Positions 1 through 10,038 of a stretch of DNA of 64,000 nt are shown here, piece by piece. The translations under genes and the position numbers were made by a program. Every line of letters begins with the position of its first letter. Position 1 is the first letter of the stretch. Origin of the DNA: Myxococcales bacterium (lineage in GTDB: Bacteria > Myxococcota_A > UBA9042 > UBA3505); NCBI GenBank assembly GCA_002728755.1, contig PBVT01000003.1, forward strand, positions 16,767 through 80,766. The letters run 5' to 3'. The notes below the pieces were generated by a model. It saw only the letters and a program-made list of their open reading frames with translations, did no database searches and was not told the DNA's origin.

Positions 1-227
1 ACCGGCTCTGGCAACAGATTCGACGCGGTCGCTACGTGGAGTTCAACCTCGTATACGATCGTGGCACGCGCTTTGGTCTGCAAACCGATGGTCGCATCGA
101 GAGTATTTTGATGTCATTGCCCCTGCATGCAGAGTGGCATTATTGCCACGAACCGCAGCCGAATAGTGCCGAAGCCGAACTCGTCGAGGTGCTTCAGACA
201 CCACGAGACTGGGCGGGAACCTACTGA
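1..227 (+). CDS. hemF: Oxygen-dependent coproporphyrinogen III oxidase, C-terminal part
   Basis: Only the 3' end of this gene lies in the window; the frame is open to the left edge (codons begin at base 3). The visible residues start [20 protein letters not shown] and continue with GTRFGLQ and [10 protein letters not shown], then a short tail ending PRDWAGTY. These are the conserved C-terminal blocks of aerobic HemF, which oxidatively decarboxylates coproporphyrinogen III to protoporphyrinogen IX in haem synthesis in the cytoplasm. The stop codon overlaps the 3' end of the convergent coaX gene by 7 bp. The identification rests on about 74 residues but these motifs are distinctive for the family. 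Confidence 0.93.
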   Translation, partial: RLWQQIRRGRYVEFNLVYDRGTRFGLQTDGRIESILMSLPLHAEWHYCHEPQPNSAEAELVEVLQTPRDWAGTY

Positions 228-988
228 TTCCGTTCGTAGATCAGCCGTAATCCGAGCAGCGTCAGATCGGGTTCGACGCGTTGGATGCATCGAGAGGCGT
301 CTGCGATCGCTTGTGCATATCCACCCGTGGCGATGACCGAGATGGGATCATCCTCCATCTCGTTTCGGGCACGATCCACAAGTCCGTCGACGAGGGCAAC
401 CGACCCAAAGAAGACACCCGATTGGATGCTCTGAACCGTGTTGCGGCCGATGGTTTGCGGTGGTGGCAAAAGATCAACGCGTGGAAGTTTCGCCGTGCGA
501 CTGAAGAGGGCGTCGAGGCTAAGAGAGAGGCCTGGTGCGATCGCGCCCCCCAGATACCGGCCTTTGGCATCGAGAGCATCCAGCGTGATGGCTGTACCCA
601 GATCGACGATAATCGTCGCTGTCTGGGTCAGATGATAGCCAGCGACGCCGTTGACGATCCGGTCGGACCCTACCTCACGCGGGTTTTCTACCATGATCGG
701 CATACTGGTTCGTGTGCCTACGCCGACGATAATGGCGCGGGTCTCGAGAAACTGATGCGCCATCTGGCTGAAGACCGGCGTTACCGGCGGGACAACGCTC
801 GCGATAATCATGCCGTGGATCGCTGTGGGATCCAGCCCCTTCGTTTGAAGTAGGGAGAGCAGGGTTAGGTAGGTCTCATCTGCTGTCCGGTCCGTCTGGG
901 TAGAGATGCGCCATCGAACCTTTAGCTCTGTGCCGTCGAATAGTCCCAGGACTGTATTCGAGTTTCCAATGTCGACTGCTAACAACAT
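221..988 (-). CDS. coaX: Type III pantothenate kinase
   Basis: This 255-residue protein has the usual length of CoaX, which phosphorylates pantothenate in the first step of coenzyme A synthesis. It opens with the phosphate-binding motif [14 protein letters not shown] (residues 6-19). It then shows the GSDRIVNG motif near residue 107, DLGTAITLD near residue 129 and GGAIAPGL near residue 147, all typical of the ASKHA-fold type III enzymes that do not share the feedback inhibition of CoaA. It lies 27 bp downstream of the amidohydrolase gene on the same strand and its stop overlaps the end of hemF. The later CoA enzymes CoaB and CoaC are encoded at 23477-24760. Confidence 0.95.
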   Translation of the reverse strand: MLLAVDIGNSNTVLGLFDGTELKVRWRISTQTDRTADETYLTLLSLLQTKGLDPTAIHGMIIASVVPPVTPVFSQMAHQFLETRAIIVGVGTRTSMPIMVENPREVGSDRIVNGVAGYHLTQTATIIVDLGTAITLDALDAKGRYLGGAIAPGLSLSLDALFSRTAKLPRVDLLPPPQTIGRNTVQSIQSGVFFGSVALVDGLVDRARNEMEDDPISVIATGGYAQAIADASRCIQRVEPDLTLLGLRLIYERNQ

Positions 989-1015
989 GATGGGTGTTCT
1001 GGTAGGGCGGGTAAT

Positions 1016-2191
1016 CTATTTGCGCGGCTTCGCGCCGTGCAGTCTTAGCAGGTGCAGTGCATTTGTGCGATAGATTTTCTTTAGCACGCTCTCGGGAAGC
1101 CCGAGACCCGAGATCGACCAGTTGCCCTGGATTGGTACCGGGTGTGGCATTGGAGCGTCGTTGGTTTCAAGCCAACGCCAGTGTAAATCATAGAATGGTT
1201 TGATGTCGTGCGGTTTGGCCGGGACGGGGCCAGGTGCTCCCAACATTAGACCATAGGGGTTGATCCCTATATCTGTGCCAAACAGAATTCGATCCTGGTA
1301 ACGCAGGAACAGTTTGCGGACTCTGGTCGGTGCGTGACGACCAATCTCCCCAAGTCGAGCGGCGAGATCCACATAGAAATTAGGATAGGTCTCCAGCATA
1401 TGCTCCACCAGATCCAATCGTTCGGGTGCGTTTCCAAAATGGACCCCAATGAATGGTGTCTCTGGGAACAGGCGTACGAGCTCCTCCATGGCGGCGAGGA
1501 GTTCCAACCAGGACGGGACATCGCCGGATTGGTGACGTTTGTAATAGGACCATGATGGATGCTCGGCGAGCTCGTCGTATCGTTCATTTTCGGGGGTCAG
1601 CGGTTCCCAGAATGCTCTTGGATCCGCGGTATGAATCGCCACAGGTACCCCGAGTCGTCCGGCCATCTCCCAAAGAGGGAAGAAGGTCGGGTCATCAATT
1701 GGGACGAGGACGCCGCTCTCCCACCGAACTCCCAACCCCAACGCCTTGGAGATCTTCAACCCACGGTACCCGTATTTCTGCACCGCAAGCCGCAGGTTTT
1801 CAGCCTGCTGTAATCCCCAATTGGGGTCATCGATATTCCGATACGAAGGGGTAAAGAAATGTACGATTCTACCCTTACTGAGTTCGGTGATCTGTTGGTT
1901 TACCCGCATCCGTTGCTCGGAGCTTCCACCGGATAGATTTACAACGATATCCAGCCCATTTCTGTCCATCACCTGTATGGTAAAACGCCACACCCGGGGG
2001 TGTAGATGCGCATGGGCGTCGATGATACTACCCGCTGACGCGTGCTTAGCCGGTTTCTCTGTCTGCGCTTGGGCCAAGCCCGTAGTGGGAAATAGCCCGA
2101 AAAGAAGAAATCCCAGACAACCACAAAGGCTAAAGAAGGTTTGCGGCCTTTTCTGCAAGCGGACTTCTTTCGCCTTTTTCGAGGGTAACAT
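1016..2191 (-). CDS. Exported amidohydrolase-family metal-dependent hydrolase
   Basis: This is an Amidohydro_2-type TIM-barrel hydrolase of unknown substrate. From the ATG at 2191 it has 391 residues: a basic start, a hydrophobic stretch (SLCGCLGFLLFGLF) and an AQA cleavage-like site, suggesting export. The mature part begins with the metal-binding HxH motif in IIDAHAHLH. It goes on with histidine-bearing strands AIHTADP and FIGVHFGN and ends the barrel with the Asp of ILFGTDIG, so the metal site looks complete. The closest recognisable relatives are carboxylate decarboxylase or amidohydrolase proteins. Its start overlaps the end of the phoH-like gene by about 60 bp, implying co-transcription; a shorter start at a later non-ATG codon is possible. 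Confidence 0.8.
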   Translation of the reverse strand: MLPSKKAKEVRLQKRPQTFFSLCGCLGFLLFGLFPTTGLAQAQTEKPAKHASAGSIIDAHAHLHPRVWRFTIQVMDRNGLDIVVNLSGGSSEQRMRVNQQITELSKGRIVHFFTPSYRNIDDPNWGLQQAENLRLAVQKYGYRGLKISKALGLGVRWESGVLVPIDDPTFFPLWEMAGRLGVPVAIHTADPRAFWEPLTPENERYDELAEHPSWSYYKRHQSGDVPSWLELLAAMEELVRLFPETPFIGVHFGNAPERLDLVEHMLETYPNFYVDLAARLGEIGRHAPTRVRKLFLRYQDRILFGTDIGINPYGLMLGAPGPVPAKPHDIKPFYDLHWRWLETNDAPMPHPVPIQGNWSISGLGLPESVLKKIYRTNALHLLRLHGAKPRK

Positions 2192-3443
2192 GGGCAGAGA
2201 TTGATTCTCCCTTGAAGGCTTCCGCGAGGTAGGAAAGCCCATTATTTACGGGGTCCACGTAGGGATTGTCGATCTGGTATACATCACCTGTGAATACGAT
2301 CTTGGTGCCTTCACCCACACGCGTAATGATCGTCTTGATCTCATGGGGAGTGAGGTTCTGTGCCTCATCGACGATCATAAACTGGTTGGGAATGCTTCGC
2401 CCACGGATATAGGTCAATGGTTCGACTTGAACGACACCGAGCATCTCGAGCTCATGAGCTCCACGCCCTGTCTTTCGCTCTTTCTGGGTCAGGCCCATGA
2501 GCAATTCCAGGTTGTCCCAGATGGGTTGCATCCAGGGATTCAACTTCTCGTCGATATCACCTGGGAGATAGCCGATGTCTCGTCCGAGGGGGAAGATGGG
2601 GCGGGAGATAAGGAGCTTTGTGCACTCCTGGCGCTCCATCACCATATCCAGGCCGGCCGCAGAGGCGAGCAATGTCTTACCTGTTCCTGCTTTACCCGCC
2701 AGTGTTACGAGCTTGATCTCCGGGACCAGTAGTGCATCGAGCGCGAAATACTGTTCTCGATTTCTTGGCCGAATACCAAAAACGCCCGTTCGGAATGGGG
2801 CAAGCGTGCAGAATGTGTTCTCTTCGGCATCAAACCGGGCCAGCGCGGTGTCTCGGTCACGACTTTCGTTGCGGAGCATCAGATATTGATTCGGATGCAT
2901 ATCCAGGCCATCGGGCACCGGTGCGGATCCACTTCCATGGAGTCGTTCGATAAGGTTTCCAGGGACAACCAGCTCGGTAATACCGGAATACAGATCGGTG
3001 GCATTTACATTGCCGGCTTCAAAGTCTTCCGCATGAATACCAATAGCATTGGCGCGAATTCGCAGGTTGGTGTCCATACTTACAAACACCACCGGCATAT
3101 CCGGCTCTGTATCTTTCAGCTCTTTTGCCACGGAAAGAATAGCGCTATCCATCTCGTGGGAGATGGATATCTCGTTGGCGATTCGATTCCGCAGAAAGGG
3201 TACCCTTAGCAATCCACCGGTTTTCATCGGAACACCATCTTTCAGGTTTCCGACCTTGCGGAATTCATCAATTACGCGCGAAATCTGACGTGCGTTTCGA
3301 CCCAACTCGTTGAGTTGTTTCTTGAACTTGTCCACTTCCTCGATCACATAGATCGGCACACAGACATTATTGTCTTCAAAATGGAAAATGGCGTTCGGGT
3401 CATGGAGAAGTACGTTTGTATCCAGGACGAAGTTCTTTTTCAC
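2130..3443 (-). CDS. PIN domain - PhoH-like ATPase fusion
   Basis: This 437-residue protein joins an N-terminal PIN ribonuclease domain to a PhoH-type P-loop ATPase. The PIN part shows its acidic residues in VLDTNVLLHDP, VIEEVDKF and SMDTNLRIRA, so the nuclease site looks intact. The ATPase part has a Walker A motif GKAGTGKT at about residue 250, the RSIPNQFMIVDEAQNLTP segment with Walker B, and FTGD. Family members of this architecture are proposed RNA helicase/RNases, often tied to RNA quality control or toxin-antitoxin roles; no target can be read from the sequence. The gene is the first of a minus-strand run with the amidohydrolase and coaX. The start at 3443 gives the classic MKKNFVLDTN beginning. 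Confidence 0.92.
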   Translation of the reverse strand: MKKNFVLDTNVLLHDPNAIFHFEDNNVCVPIYVIEEVDKFKKQLNELGRNARQISRVIDEFRKVGNLKDGVPMKTGGLLRVPFLRNRIANEISISHEMDSAILSVAKELKDTEPDMPVVFVSMDTNLRIRANAIGIHAEDFEAGNVNATDLYSGITELVVPGNLIERLHGSGSAPVPDGLDMHPNQYLMLRNESRDRDTALARFDAEENTFCTLAPFRTGVFGIRPRNREQYFALDALLVPEIKLVTLAGKAGTGKTLLASAAGLDMVMERQECTKLLISRPIFPLGRDIGYLPGDIDEKLNPWMQPIWDNLELLMGLTQKERKTGRGAHELEMLGVVQVEPLTYIRGRSIPNQFMIVDEAQNLTPHEIKTIITRVGEGTKIVFTGDVYQIDNPYVDPVNNGLSYLAEAFKGESISAHVTLEKGERSPLAEKAANLL

Positions 3444-3696
3444 TTGTTATCTGCTCCGTAAGTGAATTTGGCTTCAAACCGACTCTTGCCCGCGGGATGG
3501 TTCACAAAGTAGATTGTCGCTCGGAATGAACCAGTCATCTTGGTGTGTTTTACCATAGCAATGTATGATCGATGATTGGTGTAGGATATCTTTGTAAATG
3601 TACCGACCCCCAAATGACCACGCTGGCGAACTCAACGCAACGTCTTTTTGTATAGACGCGCTTCCCAATTCCAGGTGCGCTGGTGCAATACGCTTT

Positions 3697-6600
3697 ATGG
3701 CACTGGCCATAGCGCTATTTATGTTTTTTTGCGTGCATGCAGATTTCGCACTTTCGGCCCCCTCGGAGGGGCAAAAAATGAGTTTTGAAGAGGGGGCTCG
3801 CCAGATACTTGCTGATCCCCTCGATTTTTCTCTGGCACAAAATTATTGGCGCGAAGTGACCAGTCGTGGCGAGACCGAAGCCTTCGAAAAGTGGATCTCG
3901 AAACAACAAAAATCTGGAAAGTCCAGGTCTCTGATTCTCGCAGGACATCTGGCTCGCTTGAAGGGCAAGCCAGCGGAGGCCCTGGGCCATTATCAACGTG
4001 CGGCCGACAGGGCGAAGGATAAGGGACAGTCCTTGGCAGTCTTTGGGGTCTATCTGGCGGAGATTGGTAAGGGGCGAGAAGCTCTGACAGTACTTGAACG
4101 GGCCATAAAGGCGTCGTCATCAAAAGATGTGCGGTTGGCACGCTTTCGAAGAGCGGTTGATCTGGCTATCCGATTACGCGAAAAGCCGCGCATTGAGGCA
4201 CTATTTCGGATCTTGGACTCCGCTGGAAAATCAAAGGCCCTGCAGATGGATAGAGCGTCTGCATTGGCCGCCGCTGGATACGACGCCGACGCGAGAGAGA
4301 TCTGGAGGAAGGTGCTCAAAAAAACGAAACCATCGCAGGATCACCACCAGATAGCTGTTCGGGAGCTCGGTAAGAATCTGGAACGATTTGGTGACCTGGA
4401 AGGTGCTCTTCAGTTGTATACTCGATTTCTAAAGCGCCTCCCGAGAAGTCATTGGATTCGGCCGGAGATCTTTGAGCGGATTCTGGACCTTCATCGCCAG
4501 ACGGGAGACCTGGAAGCGTTGCTCAAGAATCTGAAACGCTATGTGTCAGGCCTGGATCAGCTTCGTGCCAAGGCAAGAATACTCGAGGAGCTGGCCCGGA
4601 CCGATGAGGCCATCAAGATCTATGAGAAGATGTTGCGACGCTATCGGTATGCTCCAGAGCCGTATGAACGGTTGGCGCGCTTGTATCGATTGCAGGGACG
4701 GTTGAATGATATCGCCAAATTATTGAAGAAGCAGATGCGGTCTATGCCGGGGGAAGTCCGGGTTCGGTTTGAGCTGGCCCGGGTTCTGGGGGAGCTTGGT
4801 CGGAGTAAGTCCGCTACACGGCTACTGGAGGAAACCAGCAGTCGGTTTGCTCGGGACCCTTCCGTTCAAAGTGAGGTGGTCGATCTCCTGGTTCGTTTGA
4901 AGGCTCCATCCAGTATGGTCTTACGCCAGTTCGAACGATTACGCCGCCTGGAACCCAGAGAGCCCGAACATCTGGAGTCCCTTGGCGCGTATCTATATGG
5001 ACAACATAAACTGGATGAGTCGCAGGCCACCTGGGCGAAATTACTCAAATTGGTGAAGCCTCGATCCCAAGCGCATCTGCGATTAGCGCGTATTCTGCGC
5101 GATCATCATTTTGACAAGGATGCCGCGCTACATTTTGGGAAAGCTGTGGAGTTGTCCCCGGATGACCCGGAAGTGCTCGCGGCCGTGGCCGAGTGGAAAG
5201 AGCACCTTCGTTTACCGAACGAGGCCATCGTTCTATGGGACAAGATCTTAGCGGTTGATCCAGAGCAGAAACACGAAGAGACCCATAAGGCGGTGGACCG
5301 CTTACTTGAGCTGTTGTCGGAGGTGGGCCAACTCCGAGGGCGTGTGGAAGGCTATGCTGGGCACGTAGGTTCCAAAGATCTTGGCCTGGGAGAGTCCATT
5401 CTGGGGTTACGAGGGTTGGCACGCCTGGGACATGTGACGGATGCCCTGGAGGCAGGTCTCAAAGATGCATCGCTTAGAAACTATCCGACCCCCATACTCT
5501 ATGCCCTATTGGGGGTTGCTAGACGTGGAGGGGATCACGAACAGATCCTCAAGTTCATTCAGTTGATCAAAGAAAATGATGCGCGCGCGGATGTGACTCT
5601 TGATGTGGAGCGTGCGGAGTTGCTCATCCGGTTGTCGCGGGAAGTAGAAGCCCGGGAGGTGTTGGCAGGTGTTCTGGCGCGGGCTCCCGGAGACACCGAC
5701 ACCCTGCGACGAATCGCGGACCTATTTGAAAGGCTGGGAGCAATCGGAGATGCCGCCGATACATTACGGCGGGCGTTGGAGAGCTACCCTGAAAAGACTG
5801 CGCTCGCCTTCCGATTGGCTTCGCTCTACCGTCGGATAGGGCGTGAATCGGAGGAGCGGACGATACTGGAGCATGTGATCAAGGTTTCTCGGAAACCGAT
5901 CGATGTCCAACGTGCGGGGCGACGTCTGATCGCGCTGGCGCGCACTCCGACGCATCTGGATTCTCTGGATAGGGTTCTTGGAGCGATCATGATGGGGGTG
6001 GGAGATCCCACAGCAGCCTACAATTTATGGATTGATGTGCAGGTTCGAAGAGCCCGTCTAGTTCGCTCTCTGGATACTCTGGGGTTGGCACAGGAATCCA
6101 ACAGAAAGCCACCACTGGGTCGGTTGATGGAAGCATTGGGTGGAACCGATGGCGGGGCGAAAGCGAAGGCGTTGGAGATTCTGGCGTTGACTCCTGCACC
6201 CGGCACGGAACAGGTGATCGCGTCGGTACTTGATGATCCAGATCCAGCCATTCAATTTGCTGCTATCGCCGTCCTTGCGGAATGCCGGTCCCAAGCAGCC
6301 TTTAATGTTTTGTACCGGAAAGTGCTCTCTGTACGGCAACGAACGCGGATGGATGAAAGGATTGTGCTAGCCGCGATCTGGGCTCTGGGAGTGCTTCCTG
6401 CTTCCGTGGAGATCCCATGGGGGCGTCTATATGAGGAGCGAGCGCGGCATGACCAGCGTCTAGGTCTAGTATTGGCGGCCGGAATTCGTAAGGACATCGG
6501 AGCGATCGATCTGATTCGTAGCGAATTGGCGAGCCGGAGCGATATAATTCGTGCCGCCGCGACCTTCGCGTTGGCGCAGCTCGGAGCGGAGGCCCCGGAT

Positions 6601-7635
6601 TCTCTGGTTCGTGCCAATTTCGAATCCATTGCATCGGACCACGGCGTAGTCCTTCTCGCACGACGAGCTCTGGCCCGAAAATTCACCGGAGATGCAGCTC
6701 GTGACGCGATCACGCGTGCGTTGCTGTCTGGTAGGCTGGAGCTTCTGGGGGATCTTCTCTACCTGGCGCATACGGAATCGGCAGGGGCTCGCGAGGAGGA
6801 TGATCTGCAACCGCTGTGGCAGGGCATCTTTCAGCCAGCAGCGGCTCGCCTGGAGTTCCGCTCTTTTCTTCCTGCGGCCCTCGCGCGTCAGGTAACGACC
6901 ACGGAGCTGACCGAGATAAACATCGATTTGATTAACGCGACAATACAACGTGTTTTACAAGAGGCAGGGCAGGACAAGACACCGAAGAAAAGTTCGCGAC
7001 TCATCGAACAGTTGGTACAGGTTCGAGGGGCTCTCGATGAACGTCTATCCTCCGCAGATCAGAGGTCTCTTTGTCGAGGTCTCGAGACGGCCATAGCGGG
7101 CACAGGGCTCGATAGTGGGGTTATTCCTGCCCATCTGAAGGTGGCGTTGCTCGGTGATTGCACAGGACCGGTGGAGATCGAATCCCTGGAAAATGTGCGC
7201 CGGGAATTACTCGTACTGATCTTTGAGCGTCTGACGGCGAGTTCACATCCGATACATCCTACAACCCGAAAGGCTTTGCGGCCTCGGATGGAAGAGCCGG
7301 GGTTGCGAGTACAATGGTTGGAGTTGGCGACTCGGCATTCATTGGAATTGGACCCAACGATTCTCAATCGGTGGCTTGACCCGGGTGCAAAAGCGCAGGC
7401 TGTGGCTACTTTACAGTATCTGGCGAGCACATCGGATCGGCCTTTGGATTCTTCCCTGCTGACTTCCCTCGAACGTCTGGCGCGTTCCCGTGATCTGCAA
7501 ATTCGGGCATCGCTGGTTCGACTTCTATGTCGCCGTCCATTCAAAGAGGCGGAAACGTCGGCGGATCTCAAGGATCTACAGAAGGACACCCGTAGAGCTC
7601 TGCAGCTGGAGCGGCAAACCTGCTCTGCTCAGTAA
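3697..7635 (+). CDS. Giant exported TPR / HEAT-like repeat protein
   Basis: The 1312-residue product begins with a signal-like hydrophobic segment (MALAIALFMFFCVHADFALSA), so it is probably periplasmic or outer-membrane associated. Residues of about 50 to 780 consist of helical TPR-type repeats, recognisable by units such as ALGHYQRAADRA, DLEGALQLYTRF, DEAIKIYEKMLRRY and DAADTLRRALESYP. A later part (about 830-1000) carries HEAT-like alpha repeats, for example DPDPAIQFAAIAVLAEC and SDIIRAAATFALAQL. The C-terminal third is helical without recognised motifs. A longer reading from an ATG at 3598 is possible and has a weak AGGA 11 bases upstream; I chose 3697 because the signal peptide then sits at the terminus. 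Repeat scaffolds of this kind usually assemble protein complexes; no specific role can be given. The end overlaps the convergent acylase gene by 7 bp. Confidence 0.85.
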   Translation: MALAIALFMFFCVHADFALSAPSEGQKMSFEEGARQILADPLDFSLAQNYWREVTSRGETEAFEKWISKQQKSGKSRSLILAGHLARLKGKPAEALGHYQRAADRAKDKGQSLAVFGVYLAEIGKGREALTVLERAIKASSSKDVRLARFRRAVDLAIRLREKPRIEALFRILDSAGKSKALQMDRASALAAAGYDADAREIWRKVLKKTKPSQDHHQIAVRELGKNLERFGDLEGALQLYTRFLKRLPRSHWIRPEIFERILDLHRQTGDLEALLKNLKRYVSGLDQLRAKARILEELARTDEAIKIYEKMLRRYRYAPEPYERLARLYRLQGRLNDIAKLLKKQMRSMPGEVRVRFELARVLGELGRSKSATRLLEETSSRFARDPSVQSEVVDLLVRLKAPSSMVLRQFERLRRLEPREPEHLESLGAYLYGQHKLDESQATWAKLLKLVKPRSQAHLRLARILRDHHFDKDAALHFGKAVELSPDDPEVLAAVAEWKEHLRLPNEAIVLWDKILAVDPEQKHEETHKAVDRLLELLSEVGQLRGRVEGYAGHVGSKDLGLGESILGLRGLARLGHVTDALEAGLKDASLRNYPTPILYALLGVARRGGDHEQILKFIQLIKENDARADVTLDVERAELLIRLSREVEAREVLAGVLARAPGDTDTLRRIADLFERLGAIGDAADTLRRALESYPEKTALAFRLASLYRRIGRESEERTILEHVIKVSRKPIDVQRAGRRLIALARTPTHLDSLDRVLGAIMMGVGDPTAAYNLWIDVQVRRARLVRSLDTLGLAQESNRKPPLGRLMEALGGTDGGAKAKALEILALTPAPGTEQVIASVLDDPDPAIQFAAIAVLAECRSQAAFNVLYRKVLSVRQRTRMDERIVLAAIWALGVLPASVEIPWGRLYEERARHDQRLGLVLAAGIRKDIGAIDLIRSELASRSDIIRAAATFALAQLGAEAPDSLVRANFESIASDHGVVLLARRALARKFTGDAARDAITRALLSGRLELLGDLLYLAHTESAGAREEDDLQPLWQGIFQPAAARLEFRSFLPAALARQVTTTELTEINIDLINATIQRVLQEAGQDKTPKKSSRLIEQLVQVRGALDERLSSADQRSLCRGLETAIAGTGLDSGVIPAHLKVALLGDCTGPVEIESLENVRRELLVLIFERLTASSHPIHPTTRKALRPRMEEPGLRVQWLELATRHSLELDPTILNRWLDPGAKAQAVATLQYLASTSDRPLDSSLLTSLERLARSRDLQIRASLVRLLCRRPFKEAETSADLKDLQKDTRRALQLERQTCSAQ

Positions 7636-9890
7636 TCCCCGCCGTTTTCTTTGGGGTTGGGGAAGGGGCGTAAACGGCCATCAACCCAACCTGGAAATAG
7701 AGATGTTCGCCAGGGGGATAAGAGGTTCGAGCTTGGCCCTCCACAGAGATTATACCAGGCGGTCTCATCATCACTGAGGTCTGCGATGAAGCGGCCTACA
7801 GGGCCCGTATGAACGGCAACCCCTTCGGGTAGAACATGAGACACCGCAGCGTTCAATGTAAAGGGGCCCCCTTCAAATGGAATCGTCCCCATATTCAAAA
7901 GGGAGCCGATTCCAGGAATATCTCCCAACGCGTGGTCAAGCGAGATGGACTGGAATTTTCGCCAGCGCCAGGTGGATGGGGGACTTGGATACAGGGCGTA
8001 TCCTCGAGCCACGCCTGTTTGAAACGCGCGAACCAGATGGGTCGACCAATCGTCATGTGCCGATACATATTGCGTGCGTGCCTCGATATCTTCACCACGC
8101 AGCCAATGCAGGACCCGTTCCTGAATCTTGAAATGAAATCGCGCTCGTTGAATCAAGGCTGGTGGAAGCTTTTGTAATAGCTGTTGCAACAATGCGTCGA
8201 AAAACAAGCTGTATACAACGGGTGCAGCTTCATCCAGTCCGTAGGAACCATCCCAGTTTTCCAGGAGCAGGCGTGCTTCTTGTTCATCGGTAGACAACGT
8301 GGCATCGGATAAAGCCTCGGCAACGATTTGTGCGATCTCACCAATAGGGGGACAGGTATGATCGAGCTGCACAGTACGCATCAGCTCTACGTCATGTTGT
8401 GGCGCTTCCTTGAGTCGCTCGTAGGCACGATCGGACCGAAAGGGGGGGTAGTAGGCCGACGTGCGGACAGCGTCGGGGTCAAGCCGGCTGTCGTTAGCGG
8501 TTGCAACCATTCCAGAGTCCGGATCGGTGTCCTGGGGTAGCTTGGAATAGGGAACTACAGATGGGATTTCCATCTCGTCTGGGGTGCAGGGGACGAAGGG
8601 CGTTTTCGGACCACGGTCCCAGAATCTACCGACGACATGGTGACCAATATGCTGGTCGGATGTGGCGAAGGTCCAGTTCCACGCGAGCGGACCCATAGAG
8701 ATGTTCTCTAACGCTTTTACATGCGTCTCGTAGGACGTGGATTCCAGCACATCATGATATCCACGCATCATCGCAGCTGTATCTACAGGCACGTGATTTA
8801 ACGCCAGGCTCAGCCCGTCAGGGGTATCAAAGTCGGGGACGATTGTACCGTGGGGGCCTTCCAGGAACGTGATCGCCCGTGGTGTATTGAGTCGCCTATG
8901 AATGGTTTCGGAGCGATGAACGAAGGGGACTGTCTTGCCGCCGACCCGGTATCCAGAAGGAGTGGTTTTGAGCCGGTATAAGAGGAATGGATCTCGCATC
9001 ACATTGGTGATGCCGTATGCCACTCCAGGTGTTCTTCCTACTCCAAGGATCGGTGTTCCCAAAAAGCTGAGCCCACTGACTCGATGATCTCCGACGGTGA
9101 TGGACAAGGGGTACCAGAATGGGGGCATCGGTGAATATGGTACATGCGGATCATTGGCGAAGAGGGGCGCGTCGTGTACGGACTTGCTACGATCTACTGC
9201 CCAGGCGTTGCTTCCTCCGCCGATCTCCGAGAAGCCATTCAGAGTTCGAGGTGTAGAGCTTTTCTCTGCGCGTGGAGTGAGCCAATCGGCAGGGATTTTC
9301 AAGGATGGAACCAGTGTTCGGGCTAGTTCACATCCCAGTTGTTCCACCAGATCCATTCCCAGTAGGCATAAATCCAGGGCAGAGAGGTCGACTGTAAACC
9401 CAAAGAAAGAAGGGATAGCCAGGCAGTCTTCCAATGAGAAATCCATCGGAGACCCTAGAACCAGGAATTCTGGACTGAGACGTCCCGTTTTTCCGCCATC
9501 ACGTATACCCTGAACGAAGGCCTCGATTAGAGTGCGCATCTGGTCGTCCAGGTTGGAGACGGCTTCTCTGGCAATTGCAGTGTGGTTCACTAATCGATTG
9601 AAGCGGTCCAGGTCGCTCATACGACCTCCACCCAGTCGCCCACTGATCTCTGGAAACTGTACATCGCCTACGTATTCCGCGGTACGACCGGTCGCGAGCC
9701 GGCTCATGATCTCCACCTGCGCGGCCCGGTCAACCCCCTGTGCGACTCCCCACGCATAGTAGGCACCCGCCCAGGTGTTGGCACGAATCCCCATTACACC
9801 TGCGTCGTCACGCTTGCAGAAGACAGTGCTGTCGTCCGGCGCACGGAGGATGAAATCTTGGGCTAATGGATTGGTAACAGCGTTGCTCAT
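7629..9890 (-). CDS. Penicillin acylase-family (Ntn) amide hydrolase
   Basis: This 753-residue protein matches the S45 penicillin amidase family, N-terminal-nucleophile hydrolases made as a single chain and cut autocatalytically into alpha and beta subunits. The nucleophile motif is IGGGSNAWAVD, with Ser227 predicted to become the N-terminus of the beta chain. It is followed by the family block LFANDPHVPYSPMPPFWYP, the DHRVSGLSFLGTPILGVGR strand and GVAYGITNV. Known members hydrolyse penicillins, acyl-homoserine lactones or other N-acyl compounds; the substrate cannot be read here. Unlike many family members it has no visible signal peptide (it starts MSNAVTNPLAQDF), so it may be cytoplasmic unless the start lies elsewhere. 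The gene starts 148 bp from the divergent gene at 10039. Confidence 0.88.
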   Translation of the reverse strand: MSNAVTNPLAQDFILRAPDDSTVFCKRDDAGVMGIRANTWAGAYYAWGVAQGVDRAAQVEIMSRLATGRTAEYVGDVQFPEISGRLGGGRMSDLDRFNRLVNHTAIAREAVSNLDDQMRTLIEAFVQGIRDGGKTGRLSPEFLVLGSPMDFSLEDCLAIPSFFGFTVDLSALDLCLLGMDLVEQLGCELARTLVPSLKIPADWLTPRAEKSSTPRTLNGFSEIGGGSNAWAVDRSKSVHDAPLFANDPHVPYSPMPPFWYPLSITVGDHRVSGLSFLGTPILGVGRTPGVAYGITNVMRDPFLLYRLKTTPSGYRVGGKTVPFVHRSETIHRRLNTPRAITFLEGPHGTIVPDFDTPDGLSLALNHVPVDTAAMMRGYHDVLESTSYETHVKALENISMGPLAWNWTFATSDQHIGHHVVGRFWDRGPKTPFVPCTPDEMEIPSVVPYSKLPQDTDPDSGMVATANDSRLDPDAVRTSAYYPPFRSDRAYERLKEAPQHDVELMRTVQLDHTCPPIGEIAQIVAEALSDATLSTDEQEARLLLENWDGSYGLDEAAPVVYSLFFDALLQQLLQKLPPALIQRARFHFKIQERVLHWLRGEDIEARTQYVSAHDDWSTHLVRAFQTGVARGYALYPSPPSTWRWRKFQSISLDHALGDIPGIGSLLNMGTIPFEGGPFTLNAAVSHVLPEGVAVHTGPVGRFIADLSDDETAWYNLCGGPSSNLLSPWRTSLFPGWVDGRLRPFPNPKENGGDY

Positions 9891-10038
9891 CGATCGAAAT
9901 CAGCAGATTTCGTTGTTCCTTACTCTGATTCATCGAAAGGGGAAACAAGAAACATCGAACAACCCATGTAACTTACGCGTGGCGCGGTCTGGAAACTGTG
10001 CTAAATTAGGCCAGAACCAATGGTTTGAGGGGAATAAG

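Noticed and set aside
3474-3710. Minus-strand open frame of 78 codons in the gap between phoH and the TPR gene
   Set aside because: No ribosome site, no similarity, and it overlaps the start of the TPR gene. The gap more likely holds divergent promoters (a TTGGTG...TATGAT pair near 3540-3569 is weak).
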